A stretch of 13,971 bases of DNA from Alphaproteobacteria bacterium (GTDB taxonomy: Bacteria > Pseudomonadota > Alphaproteobacteria > Micavibrionales > CSBR16-224), in NCBI GenBank assembly GCA_006226225.1, contig SBHI01000117.1, positions 1 through 13,971 on the forward strand. The letters run 5' to 3'. The first letter of the stretch is position 1. Each line of letters starts with the position of its first letter. This document shows positions 1 to 7,236 of this stretch, one piece after another. The translations under genes were made by a program, and so were the position numbers. The notes below the pieces were generated by a model that worked only from the letters and a program-made list of their open reading frames with translations, ran no database searches and had not been told where the DNA came from.

Positions 1-87
1 GGCAGGAAAAATCGTGACAATAAAACATGCGGTCATTACAAACGCAAACAAATGCCTGAAGGTTTTAAGCCTGCCGTGCATATGCAT
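1..87 (-). CDS. N-terminus of an exported protein, cut by the left edge
   Basis: An open frame reads leftwards from ATG at 87 to the window edge without a stop, giving 29 residues. It begins MHMHGRLKTFRHL, with Arg, Lys and His, and continues into a hydrophobic run (LFAFVMTACFIVTIFPA). This is the shape of a Sec signal peptide or an N-terminal membrane anchor. A Shine-Dalgarno-like AGGAA lies at 98-102 on the minus strand, about 10 bases before the ATG at 87. That favours this start over the in-frame ATG at 81. The mature protein lies outside the window, so its function cannot be told. The gene is divergent from gapR. The call rests on the signal-peptide pattern plus the ribosome site; a chance open frame of this length cannot be excluded. 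Confidence 0.55.
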   Translation of the reverse strand, partial: MHMHGRLKTFRHLFAFVMTACFIVTIFPA

Positions 88-310
88 ATCAAAAAAATTC
101 CTAAGCGGTTTGTTTTAAAAGACGCGATTGCGCTCAACCATCGGCCGGGAAAGATAAAGGCATCCCTGTCAGTTATTCATCATAACGGTTTTGCCTGTTG
201 CTGTCCATATGCCCCCGATCAAAGATAGGTTTTTGGTTGATAAAACCAGTATGACACAATTTCGTAAATAAAATTCAAATAGATAGATAGCTTTTTAGGC
301 GTTTTGTATT

Positions 311-345
311 TTTTCCTGCGTCCGTGCTTGACTAAGGCAGGAAGA
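311..345. promoter_or_regulatory. Inverted repeat overlapping a TTGACT box, candidate gapR operator
   Basis: The arm TTTTCCTGC (311-319) pairs with GCAGGAAGA (337-345) over nine positions, one of them a G-U pair, around a 17-base centre. TTGACT, a good match to a sigma70 -35 hexamer, lies at 328-333 between the arms. The -10 at the proper distance (351-356, CATTTT) is poor, so the promoter itself is uncertain. The arrangement could be an operator or just a chance repeat. Confidence 0.25.
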
Positions 346-393
346 CAGGGCATTTTCTGATGTTTAAAACGATAATCAGGGCAATTCTTTTTT

Positions 394-401
394 AAGGAGA
401 G
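394..401 (+). promoter_or_regulatory. Strong ribosome binding site of gapR
   Basis: AAGGAGAG ends six bases before the ATG at 408. It fixes this start for a protein whose N-terminal tail is otherwise poorly conserved, and it suggests efficient translation. Confidence 0.75.
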
Positions 402-407
402 AAAAAT

Positions 408-686
408 ATGACGACGGCAACGATGACGGCTGCGGCACCTTCGGATACGGCAGGAATTGCAGGAGAAAGATTAAAATCTTTTATCGAGCGGATTGAAAGG
501 CTGGAAGAAGAGAAAAAAGCGCTGTCGGAAGATATCCGGGAGGTTTATGCGGAAGCTAAAGCCGTTGGTTTTGAGCCGAAAATCATGCGAAAAATGATTT
601 CTTTGCGCAAAATGGAACTGGAAAAAAGACGGGAAGAAAACGAACTTCTTGAACTTTATATGGCCGCTGTCGGTATGGCGGAATAA
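408..686 (+). CDS. gapR: GapR family DNA-binding protein (DUF2312)
   Basis: A 92-residue protein that matches the DUF2312/GapR family over nearly its whole length. After a variable, Ala/Thr-rich tail (residues 1-20) come the family's hallmark segments: LKSFIERIERLEEEKKAL, then DIREVYAEAKAVGF, then a basic stretch (KIMRKMISLRKMELEKRREE) and the end ELLELYMAAVGM. The heptad-rich first half should form a coiled coil used for oligomerisation. In Caulobacter, GapR is an essential nucleoid-associated protein that encircles overtwisted, AT-rich DNA ahead of replication and transcription forks and stimulates topoisomerases. The family is largely alphaproteobacterial, which is the best single clue to the host. 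The gene stands alone with its own strong ribosome site. A stem-loop at 745-768 may end its transcript. Confidence 0.93.
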   Translation: MTTATMTAAAPSDTAGIAGERLKSFIERIERLEEEKKALSEDIREVYAEAKAVGFEPKIMRKMISLRKMELEKRREENELLELYMAAVGMAE

Positions 687-744
687 TTTTTCGTGATAAT
701 TCACTAGACCTTTTTGCCTTGCCGTCATAATATTTTCATTGGAA

Positions 745-768
745 GCTTTCATCAACTGAAGGCGTTTT
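745..768 (+). terminator. Weak intrinsic terminator after gapR
   Basis: The stem GCTTTCA (745-751) pairs with TGAAGGC (757-763) around the loop TCAAC; one pair is G-U. After one G comes a short run of four T (765-768). The T-run is short and the hairpin lies 58 bases past the gapR stop, so it may be inefficient. Confidence 0.4.
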
Positions 769-843
769 GAAAAATCGGTCTGTGGCCAAAAGGTTTAAGC
801 GCCGGAAATCAAAGCGGATATGCGGGTAAGACAATAAAATAGT

Positions 844-2178
844 ATGACCAGCCAAAAATACAGTTACAACCCACTGCTTGTTTTGTTGGCGGCCTTCGTT
901 GCCGTCTATTTTGCTGCCGTTCCGGCCGCACTGGCGCAACAGCAGTTGATCCGGGGCGGTTTTCAACCCAGTTTTAACGCGGGCCTTCGTGCCTTTTCAC
1001 AAGGTGACAACGAACTTGCCGGAAAACATTTTCTACGTCTGGCGCATGATGGTGATGCACGGGCGCAGTATTATCTGGCTTATCTGATGGATATTGGCGA
1101 AGGTGTCGGCCGTGACCCTTATGGCGCGATTTCGTGGTACCGGAAATCGGCAGAGCAGGACTATCTGCCTGCACAAAGCTATTTGGGCTATGCCTACAGT
1201 GCCGGTAAAGGTGTCCAGAAGAACGATACGGAGGCCTTTAAATGGTACACGATTGCCGCACGGCGCGGTGATGCGATTGCACAGAACAACCTGGCAACAA
1301 TGTTGCGTCTTGGTCGCGGTTACCAGAAAGACGAAGCGCTGGCAGCGCAATGGTACACGCAGGCAGCCATGCAAAACAACGTCCGTGCACAATATAATCT
1401 GGCAACAATGTATCTGCGTGGTGCAGGCGTGACGCAAAATTATACGGAAGCCCTGCGCTGGTATGAATATGCCGCACGTCAGGGTGATGTGTTCGCACAA
1501 ATGGCACTGGCCTATATGTATCGCCGCGGCATGGGTGTGACACAGGATTATATGCAGGCAACGCAATGGTATATGCTGGCAGCGGATCAGGGGAATGCCG
1601 ATGCCCGCTATAACCTTGCCCGCATATATGAAAGCGAGGTTCCGGGACTGGATAAAACGGCGGAAGATGCCGCCGTCTGGTATTTCCGTGCAGCCAGTGA
1701 AAATGGCCACCCGGGTGCGCAATACCGTCTTGGAAAGATGTATTCGGAAGGCACAGGCGGTGTAAAAAAAGATGACCGTGAAGCGATCTCTTGGCTGCGG
1801 AAGGCCTCGGATCAGGGTTATGTTCCGGCTTATGTGCCTTTGGCCCGTTATTACGAGAAATTCGGTACCGGTATTCCCGCGCGTTTGAACAGTGCGATCA
1901 ATCTTTATCAAAAAGCGGCGGAATGCGGCTCGCCTGAGGGACAAATGGAATTGGGGCGCGTCTATTACGAAGGGCTCGGCAATTTTCGCGCGAATCACGT
2001 AAAAGCCTATCAATGGTTTGCATTAGCGGCGATGAATTTGCCATCGGGTGAAATGAAAAACGGCGCAATTATTGCACGTGTTCGTGTTTCCGCCGATTTG
2101 ACGGAAGAGCAGCTTTTTGAAGGTAAAAAGCAGGTGACGGCATGGAAGCCGAAGCCGGAATGCGGTACCGGTAATTAA
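844..2178 (+). CDS. Secreted Sel1-repeat (TPR-like) protein
   Basis: A 444-residue protein. Residues 1-31 form a signal peptide: a polar start, a hydrophobic core (LLVLLAAFVAVYFAAVPA) and a probable cleavage after ALA-31 before QQQ, so it should be exported to the periplasm. From about residue 71 to 405 there are nine Sel1-like repeats of about 34-38 residues. Each carries the pattern A-Q-x-x-L-A/G-x-x-Y-x-x-G-x-G-V followed by A-x-x-W-Y-x-x-A-A-x-x-G. Repeats 3-5 are the most regular; repeats 6 and 8 are degenerate. Sel1 repeats make alpha-solenoids that scaffold protein-protein contacts, and no enzymatic domain is seen. A stop codon in frame at 835-837 excludes a longer start; the ribosome site (GGGTAAG, 824-830) is weak. 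A lemA-like gene follows after 39 bases and is probably cotranscribed. The partner protein cannot be inferred. Confidence 0.88.
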   Translation: MTSQKYSYNPLLVLLAAFVAVYFAAVPAALAQQQLIRGGFQPSFNAGLRAFSQGDNELAGKHFLRLAHDGDARAQYYLAYLMDIGEGVGRDPYGAISWYRKSAEQDYLPAQSYLGYAYSAGKGVQKNDTEAFKWYTIAARRGDAIAQNNLATMLRLGRGYQKDEALAAQWYTQAAMQNNVRAQYNLATMYLRGAGVTQNYTEALRWYEYAARQGDVFAQMALAYMYRRGMGVTQDYMQATQWYMLAADQGNADARYNLARIYESEVPGLDKTAEDAAVWYFRAASENGHPGAQYRLGKMYSEGTGGVKKDDREAISWLRKASDQGYVPAYVPLARYYEKFGTGIPARLNSAINLYQKAAECGSPEGQMELGRVYYEGLGNFRANHVKAYQWFALAAMNLPSGEMKNGAIIARVRVSADLTEEQLFEGKKQVTAWKPKPECGTGN

Positions 2179-2217
2179 TCATTTCTGCGGAAAACTGACA
2201 GAGAAACGGGGTATGTT

Positions 2218-2787
2218 ATGAGTGTTTTGACGATTTTGCTGGTTGTTGTCGTTGTGATCGGGATTTTCCTGATTGTTATTTACAACCGTCTGGTGGCTTT
2301 ACGTCAAAAACGTCTGAATGCCTTTTCCGATATTGATGTACAGCTGAAACAGCGTTATGACCTGATTCCCAATCTGGTGGAAACAGTCAAAGCCTACGCA
2401 AAACATGAAGATAAGGTCTTTATGCAGGTGACGGAAGCACGTGCCAGCGCCATGAAAAGCCGTGATGACGGTATTGAAGGGCGCGCAGCTGCGGAAAGCG
2501 TATTGGGCGCGGCCATGATGCAGTTGATGGCGGTTGCTGAAAACTATCCCGAATTGAAGGCCAACGAAAACTTCAAACAATTACAGACGGAATTATCTGA
2601 TCTTGAAAATAAAATTGCGGCGGCGCGTCGCTTCTTCAACAATGCGACAAGCGAACTGAATACGGCAATACAGCAATTTCCGGCTGTTTTGTTTGCCGCA
2701 TCTCTCGGCTTTAAAAACGAAGTGTTTTTTGAACTCTCCGAGGCTGAAGCGGAAGCTGTGCAAAAGGCCCCGGATGTCAATTTTTGA
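2218..2787 (+). CDS. lemA: LemA family membrane protein
   Basis: A 189-residue protein of usual LemA length. Residues 3-21 form one hydrophobic N-terminal helix (TILLVVVVVIGIFLIVIY), leaving a short N-terminus outside and a long helical domain. The family blocks are all present: RLVALRQKRLNAFSDIDVQL, KQRYDLIPNLVETVKAYAKHE, ENYPELKANENFKQLQTELS, then ENKIAAARRFFNNATSELNT and the FPAVLFAASLGF segment. LemA proteins form a helical bundle related to the cytoplasmic domain of bacterial receptors; their molecular role is unknown, though they are often encoded next to TPM-domain or M48 peptidase genes. Neither neighbour is here; instead the gene follows a Sel1-repeat gene. A strong terminator at 2836-2859 ends the pair. 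The ribosome site is unremarkable (GAAACGGGG, 2203-2211). Confidence 0.9.
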   Translation: MSVLTILLVVVVVIGIFLIVIYNRLVALRQKRLNAFSDIDVQLKQRYDLIPNLVETVKAYAKHEDKVFMQVTEARASAMKSRDDGIEGRAAAESVLGAAMMQLMAVAENYPELKANENFKQLQTELSDLENKIAAARRFFNNATSELNTAIQQFPAVLFAASLGFKNEVFFELSEAEAEAVQKAPDVNF

Positions 2788-2835
2788 GCATTTCCTCCCT
2801 TGTGCTGCGGCGTAAATGTAAAATCTGTTTTAACA

Positions 2836-2859
2836 AGAGGTATTCTACCTCTCGTTTTT
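2836..2859 (+). terminator. Rho-independent terminator of the Sel1-lemA unit
   Basis: A perfect 7-base-pair stem, AGAGGTA (2836-2842) with TACCTCT (2846-2852), closes a TTC loop and is followed by CG and five T (2855-2859). It lies 48 bases after the lemA stop and well before the histidine kinase gene, which therefore should have its own promoter. Confidence 0.8.
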
Positions 2860-3007
2860 CAATAAAAACTTAAAAAAACAGCACCTTGCACTGATATCTG
2901 AAGATTTTAATAAAATTTTATCTATTTCTTGGTACTGTTAAAAATACGACCCCTGTTTCCAGCGGACGGGGGTATTTATCTAAATAGAATCAGAGTGAAA
3001 GCATTAA

Positions 3008-5638
3008 ATGGCGGAGCAACAGCAGGCAGCAGCACGAAAAACAGGCCCCCCGCCCACTTCCGGACCGGGGCAGGGAGGAACTGCCGTCGTGTCTGGAAAA
3101 GCCGGATATAGCGACGTTCTCGGCTTCTATCTCAAGGGGCTAAGCGTTGTTCTAATCTTTTTTGCCGTCATTTATCTCTTAATGCAGGATTTGAAATCCT
3201 CGGAAACGCAAAAAATCGCTCATGCTTTTCTGCAATCTGCAGAAGAAAATGTCCGGGATTTGGAGGTCATTGGCGAACATCTGAATAATTATCTGATTGC
3301 GTCAGGCGCGCAGCTTGATAAAAAAGATGTCGTATTTATCTGGGATATGCTGGATAAGAGCAATCTGGCGCAGGGGCTGCTGTGGTATTCACCGCATGAC
3401 GGAAAATGGCGTCAGATGGATTCTCTTTCTCACTATGATGTCAGGGATGTGTTTACCGAAGGAAATTTGAACCCCTTCCACAAAAAACTGATGGAAAAGG
3501 CGCAATTTGGCCAGAACCGTGCGGTATTGGATATGGATATGCTGGCACCATTGCTGCCGCCGTCAAGCTTTAAAGATCCGGCACAACGCAAGGCGCTTTT
3601 GCCTTGGTTGTTTGCATATGAATATAAACCGGGCAATTACGGTTTTCTGATTTTACTGCCGAAAATCTCAACACTTTTCGCATTGGATCAAGTTGAAAAC
3701 GGTGTAGCTCCGGTCAGCGGGTTGGCTTTATTCTCGCCGCATAGTGATCAGGAGATCTTTCGTCACGGAGGAGATGGTCAAGCAGGTAGCGGCCTGTTTC
3801 AGCCTATGACACTGCGTCAAGGGATGGTCATGGCCGGAGAGAGTTGGGAAACGGAAATTCTTGCGCCGCCGACGACGGCATACCGTGTCTTTACCGTATT
3901 GCCCTGGGCGGGGCTTGTACTGGGTTTCCTCTGTATCGGTGCTGGCGGCGTATTGCTTCATCGCGGTTATTTGAAAGAAAGGCAGCTGGCGCATATTTCC
4001 GAGACGCTTTCCAGCAAAAATACGGAGCTGCTGAATCGTGAAACGGAACGCCAGAAGCTGATTACGGAATTCCAGAAAAGTGAATGGGAATATCGCGGGA
4101 TTATCAATGCTGTGTCGGATGTTATTTTTGAAACCGACCAAACAGGTAAAATCCTGTTCTTGAATGATAAATGGCGCGATATCATGCAGGCAGAGGCGGA
4201 TTACGCAATTGACAGCAATCTGTTTGATTATCTGCACCCAAGTGATCTGGGGCGGCATAAAGAGCTGTTCCAAGGCTTTACCAGCGGGGATCGCGGTTCA
4301 TACCGTCGCGAGGCACGCATGAAAACGGAAAACGGTGATTACCGTTTTGTCGAATTGGGTTTTAGCATGATCCGCATGTCGGAAACGGGCTCCCGTGTTG
4401 TCGGGACGATTACCGATATCGAACAGCGTAAAAAAGCCGAGCTAGCACATGACAGCGCAGAGAAACAATACCGGGAAATGTTCGAAAACGCCTTGAACGG
4501 CATTTACCAGACAACGCCCGAAGGTAAGTTTGTCAGCGTCAACCAGGCATTTGCCGATATTCTTGGTTATGCCGATCCTGAAGATTTGAAGGAAGCGATT
4601 ACCAGCATCCGCGACCAGATCTATGTAGACCCGCATGAACGGGCTGTTCTGGAATTGCAGGTTGCACAGCACGGAAAAGTTTTCGGCGTAGAGCATCAGG
4701 TCTATAAGAAAGACGGCAGTGTTATCTGGGTACTGGAAAACCTGCGTGCCGTTTACGGCCATGATGACGAGGTCAAGCATTTTGAAGGCAATCTTTGGGA
4801 TGTGACCTCCCGCCGCGCGACGGATGAAGCATTAAAAACCGCGAAGCTGGAAGCGGAATTGACCAGCCGCGCGCGGATTGAATTTATGGCGAATATGAGC
4901 CACGAGCTGCGTACGCCGCTGAATGCCGTGATCGGCTTTTCCGAGATTATCCGTAACGAAGTCATGGGACCGATCGGGCAGGATGTTTATAAAGAATATG
5001 CGCAGGACATCCATGACAGTGGCAAGCAGCTTCTGAATATCATTAATGATATTCTGGAACTGTCACAGATCGAAATCGGCGACCGCGAGCTGAAAGAAAA
5101 ATCCTTCCCAATGGCACGGATTATCCAATCCGTTCTCAGCCTGCTGGATCATAAGATCAAGGAAGGGCAATTGCGCGTTGATGTATCCATTCCGGAAGAC
5201 TTGCCGAATATCTTTGCGGAAGAACTGGCGATGAAACAGGTGCTGATGAATGTGGTCAGCAACTGTGTCAAATTTACACCGCCCGGCGGAAAAGTCGGCA
5301 TTCATGTCTATATTGATCCGGAAGAACATATGATGGTCGAAATTACCGATACGGGTGTCGGTATGACGGAAGAAGAACTGGCGAAAGCGATGCAGCCTTT
5401 CGGACAGGTCGAGACAGAACTGGATCGCGATACCTCGGGGACAGGGCTGGGGCTGTCTATTGTTCAGGCACTTGTGGATCTGCATAAAGGCCGCTTTATG
5501 ATTGCCAGTCAAAAGGGCAACGGCACAACCGTTAAAATGGTCTTCCCGAAAGAGCGTGTTGTTCCCAAGCCGTATGAGGCACCACAGGATGAAGGCGGTG
5601 AAGAGACAGGTGACAGCCGTTCTGCCGGTCTGGTTTAA
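3008..5638 (+). CDS. PAS-domain sensor histidine kinase, PleC/DivJ-like
   Basis: An 876-residue hybrid-free membrane kinase. After a Gly/Pro-rich cytoplasmic start come a membrane helix (about 43-60), an extracytoplasmic sensor region of about 230 residues with no recognised fold, a second helix (about 296-317) and a coiled coil (320-358). Two PAS domains with PAC tails follow, at about 360-477 and 484-603. The HisKA domain has phospho-acceptor His632 in the H-box FMANMSHELRTPLNAVIGF. The HATPase domain has N-box Asn752, G1 box DTGVG (781-785), F-box FGQ and G2 box GTGLGLS (811-817), so both catalysis and ATP binding look intact. The H-box and the DIHDSGKQLLNIINDILELS helix closely resemble PleC and DivJ, the alphaproteobacterial kinases acting on DivK/PleD-type regulators; this link is inferred by similarity only. 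There is no receiver domain and no response-regulator gene in the window, so it is an orphan kinase. The ribosome site before the ATG is weak (GAGTGAAAG). Confidence 0.9.
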   Translation: MAEQQQAAARKTGPPPTSGPGQGGTAVVSGKAGYSDVLGFYLKGLSVVLIFFAVIYLLMQDLKSSETQKIAHAFLQSAEENVRDLEVIGEHLNNYLIASGAQLDKKDVVFIWDMLDKSNLAQGLLWYSPHDGKWRQMDSLSHYDVRDVFTEGNLNPFHKKLMEKAQFGQNRAVLDMDMLAPLLPPSSFKDPAQRKALLPWLFAYEYKPGNYGFLILLPKISTLFALDQVENGVAPVSGLALFSPHSDQEIFRHGGDGQAGSGLFQPMTLRQGMVMAGESWETEILAPPTTAYRVFTVLPWAGLVLGFLCIGAGGVLLHRGYLKERQLAHISETLSSKNTELLNRETERQKLITEFQKSEWEYRGIINAVSDVIFETDQTGKILFLNDKWRDIMQAEADYAIDSNLFDYLHPSDLGRHKELFQGFTSGDRGSYRREARMKTENGDYRFVELGFSMIRMSETGSRVVGTITDIEQRKKAELAHDSAEKQYREMFENALNGIYQTTPEGKFVSVNQAFADILGYADPEDLKEAITSIRDQIYVDPHERAVLELQVAQHGKVFGVEHQVYKKDGSVIWVLENLRAVYGHDDEVKHFEGNLWDVTSRRATDEALKTAKLEAELTSRARIEFMANMSHELRTPLNAVIGFSEIIRNEVMGPIGQDVYKEYAQDIHDSGKQLLNIINDILELSQIEIGDRELKEKSFPMARIIQSVLSLLDHKIKEGQLRVDVSIPEDLPNIFAEELAMKQVLMNVVSNCVKFTPPGGKVGIHVYIDPEEHMMVEITDTGVGMTEEELAKAMQPFGQVETELDRDTSGTGLGLSIVQALVDLHKGRFMIASQKGNGTTVKMVFPKERVVPKPYEAPQDEGGEETGDSRSAGLV

Positions 5639-5926
5639 TCAGGCGATCTTCTCCATATATTTTGCCATTTTCACATCTTTTTCAGATAAGCCGCCCGCGT
5701 CATGGGTCGTTAAGGTCACCTCGACACGGTTATAGACATTGAACCATTCGGGGTGATGAATCATTTTTTCCGCCAGCATGGCAATGCGCGTCATAAAGGC
5801 GAAAGCTTCACTGAAGTTTTTGAATTTGAAAGTTTTTTTAATCGCATCCCGCGCAGCATCATGTTCCCAGTCGGGATATTGTGACAGGAAATCATTGCGC
5901 TGTTCTTCCGAAAGTTTATTTTCCAT
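5639..5926 (-). CDS. phhB: Pterin-4a-carbinolamine dehydratase (EC 4.2.1.96)
   Basis: A 95-residue protein of normal family length. It converts 4a-hydroxytetrahydrobiopterin to quinonoid dihydropterin, which recycles the cofactor of aromatic amino acid hydroxylases. The active-site signature is intact: EKMIHHPEWFNVYNRVEV, with the His57-His58-Pro59 triad and Trp61, followed by HDAGGLSEKD near the C-terminus. In animals the same fold also binds HNF1 as DCoH. A ribosome site GGGGAGA (5936-5942, minus) sits nine bases before the ATG, and TATAAC at 5948-5953 could be a -10. The stop codon directly abuts that of the convergent kinase gene, leaving no room for a terminator between them. No phenylalanine hydroxylase gene is seen here, so the partner is elsewhere or the enzyme serves another pterin, for example in molybdopterin-related metabolism. 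Confidence 0.93.
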   Translation of the reverse strand: MENKLSEEQRNDFLSQYPDWEHDAARDAIKKTFKFKNFSEAFAFMTRIAMLAEKMIHHPEWFNVYNRVEVTLTTHDAGGLSEKDVKMAKYMEKIA

Positions 5927-6033
5927 TTTTCATTTTCTCCCCGTCTGGTTATACTAAACATTACGAAGCAGATTAGTCGGGTCTTTTCACGATTGCAACA
6001 AAAGGGTGTCAAACCTGAGGGTGGGAAAGATTT

Positions 6034-6042
6034 GAGGAGGAG
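6034..6042 (+). promoter_or_regulatory. Ribosome binding site that selects a TTG start
   Basis: GAGGAGGAG ends six bases before TTG at 6049. The first ATG in frame (6070) lies 27 bases past the site and has no Shine-Dalgarno of its own. The sequence therefore supports initiation at TTG. Confidence 0.65.
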
Positions 6043-6048
6043 ATAGCC

Positions 6049-6501
6049 TTGGAAAACCGCGGAATTATCATGAGTTATACGGAGCCGCCGACATTGGAGG
6101 ATCTTGAAGCTCTTTCAAAATCCATTGTTGATGCACTTCCTGACGGACTTGGAAAATATATCGGCAAGCTGAAAATTATTGTCGAGGATTTTCCGGACGC
6201 CTATATCGAGCAAGAGCTTGAACTGGATACGCCTTATGATATCCTCGGCTATTACGAAAGCGCTGGCCCTGCGGCCATCGGCCATCTTGCCGCCCATAAA
6301 GACCGCCGCGATACGCTGCGTCTGTTCCGCCGTCCTATTCTGGATTTATGGTGCGAAACAGGTGAGGATCTGGCCACTGTCGTCAATCGCGTCATTCTAC
6401 AGGAAATCGGCAATCACTTCGGCTTCACCGATGACGAGGTGGAGATGTATGAGGAAGATATGGAGAAGAATGATCTTCTCAATTTCGACCTGACAGCCTA
6501 A
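6049..6501 (+). CDS. Zincin_1-type metallopeptidase family protein with degenerate zinc site
   Basis: A 150-residue protein related to the small zincin-like family PF06262 (formerly DUF1025, COG3824). Matching features are the LKIIVEDFPD strand, the DILGYYE segment, the RLFRRPILDLWCETGEDL block, and the signature region before an acidic C-terminal end. In the family that region reads HExxHHFGxxD, with zinc ligands at both outer His of HExxH. Here it reads QEIGNHFGFTD: Gln118 (codon CAG, 6400-6402) and Asn122 (AAT, 6412-6414) replace the two His, while Glu119, His123 and Asp128 remain. The fold is therefore probably kept but classical zinc catalysis should be lost. It starts with TTG, chosen because a strong ribosome site stands six bases upstream. 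It converges with the reductase gene, with 15 bases between the stops. The true role is unknown. Confidence 0.8.
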   Translation: MENRGIIMSYTEPPTLEDLEALSKSIVDALPDGLGKYIGKLKIIVEDFPDAYIEQELELDTPYDILGYYESAGPAAIGHLAAHKDRRDTLRLFRRPILDLWCETGEDLATVVNRVILQEIGNHFGFTDDEVEMYEEDMEKNDLLNFDLTA

Positions 6502-6516
6502 ATCACCTTTATTATT

Positions 6517-7236
6517 TTACCAAAACCGATCGTAATGCACTTTTTCTTCGGGAACACCGAGCGTTTCGAGGATGCCGAGCGTGTGCAGCATCATGTCTTT
6601 TGGACCGGCAAGGTAAATCTCGGTGTTTTTCCAGTCATGTGCCGCTTTTTCGATATGTTCTCCGACCAGTCCGGCGGCAAAATCCTGATGCGGGCGCAGT
6701 AAGACGGGTGTGTACAGAAAATGCGGATTACCTTGCCCCAGCCTGCGGAACAAATCATGCAGATACAGTTCTTCCTCTGTATTGCATCCCCAGTAAAGAT
6801 GCACGGGACGCGCAGGGTTATGCGCTTGTGCCGTGGTAATGATTGAATGTACGGGGGCAATGCCGACGCCGCCAGCGATAGCAATGATGGATGTCTCTGC
6901 CGTTTTTTCCAGTCGGCTTTTGCCGTGCGGCATATCTATTTTCAGGTTATCGCCGGGTTTTAAGCGTGCGAAAGCCTGCGTTGTCGGGCTGGCGGGGACG
7001 GTTTTGATGTGAAAACTGACCAGGGCGTCACCTTCGGCGCTGGCGATGGAATAAGGGCGCGGTTTTTCCATTTCTTCCGTTTGCAGATAGGCAAATTGTC
7101 CGGCAGAGAAATCCACAGGCAAAGCAGGGCGGCACATCAGGATAATGGTTTCCTCTGTGGCTTGAATGATATCTTCAACGATGGCTGTTGTTGTCTGCGC
7201 GCCGGAGGCGGGATTATTCATGAGTCTTGTCGCCAT
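6517..7236 (-). CDS. Stand-alone FAD/NAD(P)-binding oxidoreductase, ferredoxin reductase family
   Basis: A 239-residue flavoprotein of the ferredoxin-NADP reductase superfamily. The N-terminal FAD barrel (about 12-105) carries RPYSIAS (60-66), the usual FAD-binding signature. The NAD(P) domain (about 112-239) carries the glycine motif AGGVGIAP (121-128), LYWGCNTEEELY and the YLAGPKDMM segment (208-216). It ends in an aromatic pair, Phe-Trp, as many members do. There is no 2Fe-2S ferredoxin domain, so electrons must pass to a separate partner. It resembles the reductase parts of CDP-6-deoxy-glucoseen reductase and aromatic monooxygenase reductases, but the substrate cannot be named. It lies 9 bases after the M3 oligoendopeptidase stop and is the last gene of that operon. 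An alternative in-frame ATG at 7221 exists; the ribosome site before 7236 is weak (AAAGATAAAA), which may indicate coupling to the preceding gene. Confidence 0.85.
   Translation of the reverse strand: MATRLMNNPASGAQTTTAIVEDIIQATEETIILMCRPALPVDFSAGQFAYLQTEEMEKPRPYSIASAEGDALVSFHIKTVPASPTTQAFARLKPGDNLKIDMPHGKSRLEKTAETSIIAIAGGVGIAPVHSIITTAQAHNPARPVHLYWGCNTEEELYLHDLFRRLGQGNPHFLYTPVLLRPHQDFAAGLVGEHIEKAAHDWKNTEIYLAGPKDMMLHTLGILETLGVPEEKVHYDRFW

Larger units (their letters stand above)
88..407. other. Divergent intergenic region upstream of gapR
   Basis: This stretch of 320 bases has no convincing gene on either strand. It should hold the promoters of the exported-protein gene on the left and of gapR on the right. 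Visible elements are a small inverted repeat TGGTT/AACCA at 234-248, a longer inverted repeat at 311-345, TTGACT at 328-333, and GATAAT at 371-376, which could serve as a -10 for gapR. No tRNA cloverleaf or riboswitch core was recognised. Confidence 0.6.

Noticed and set aside
77..86. Perfect palindrome TGCATATGCA as a protein-binding site
   Set aside because: It is produced by the two in-frame start codons ATG CAT ATG CA of the minus-strand exported protein, so it needs no operator explanation.
1033..2013. Long minus-strand open frame of 326 codons
   Set aside because: It lies wholly under the Sel1-repeat gene. Its translation is Arg/Ile/Cys-rich with no family pattern, and the periodic plus-strand repeats explain why the opposite frame stays open.
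2929..3111. Short plus-strand frame overlapping the start of the histidine kinase
   Set aside because: It is out of frame with the kinase, is Arg/Gly-rich, has no ribosome site and shows no family resemblance.
6070..6501. ATG at 6070 as the start of the Zincin_1-type protein
   Set aside because: No ribosome site lies near it, whereas a very strong one stands six bases before TTG at 6049.
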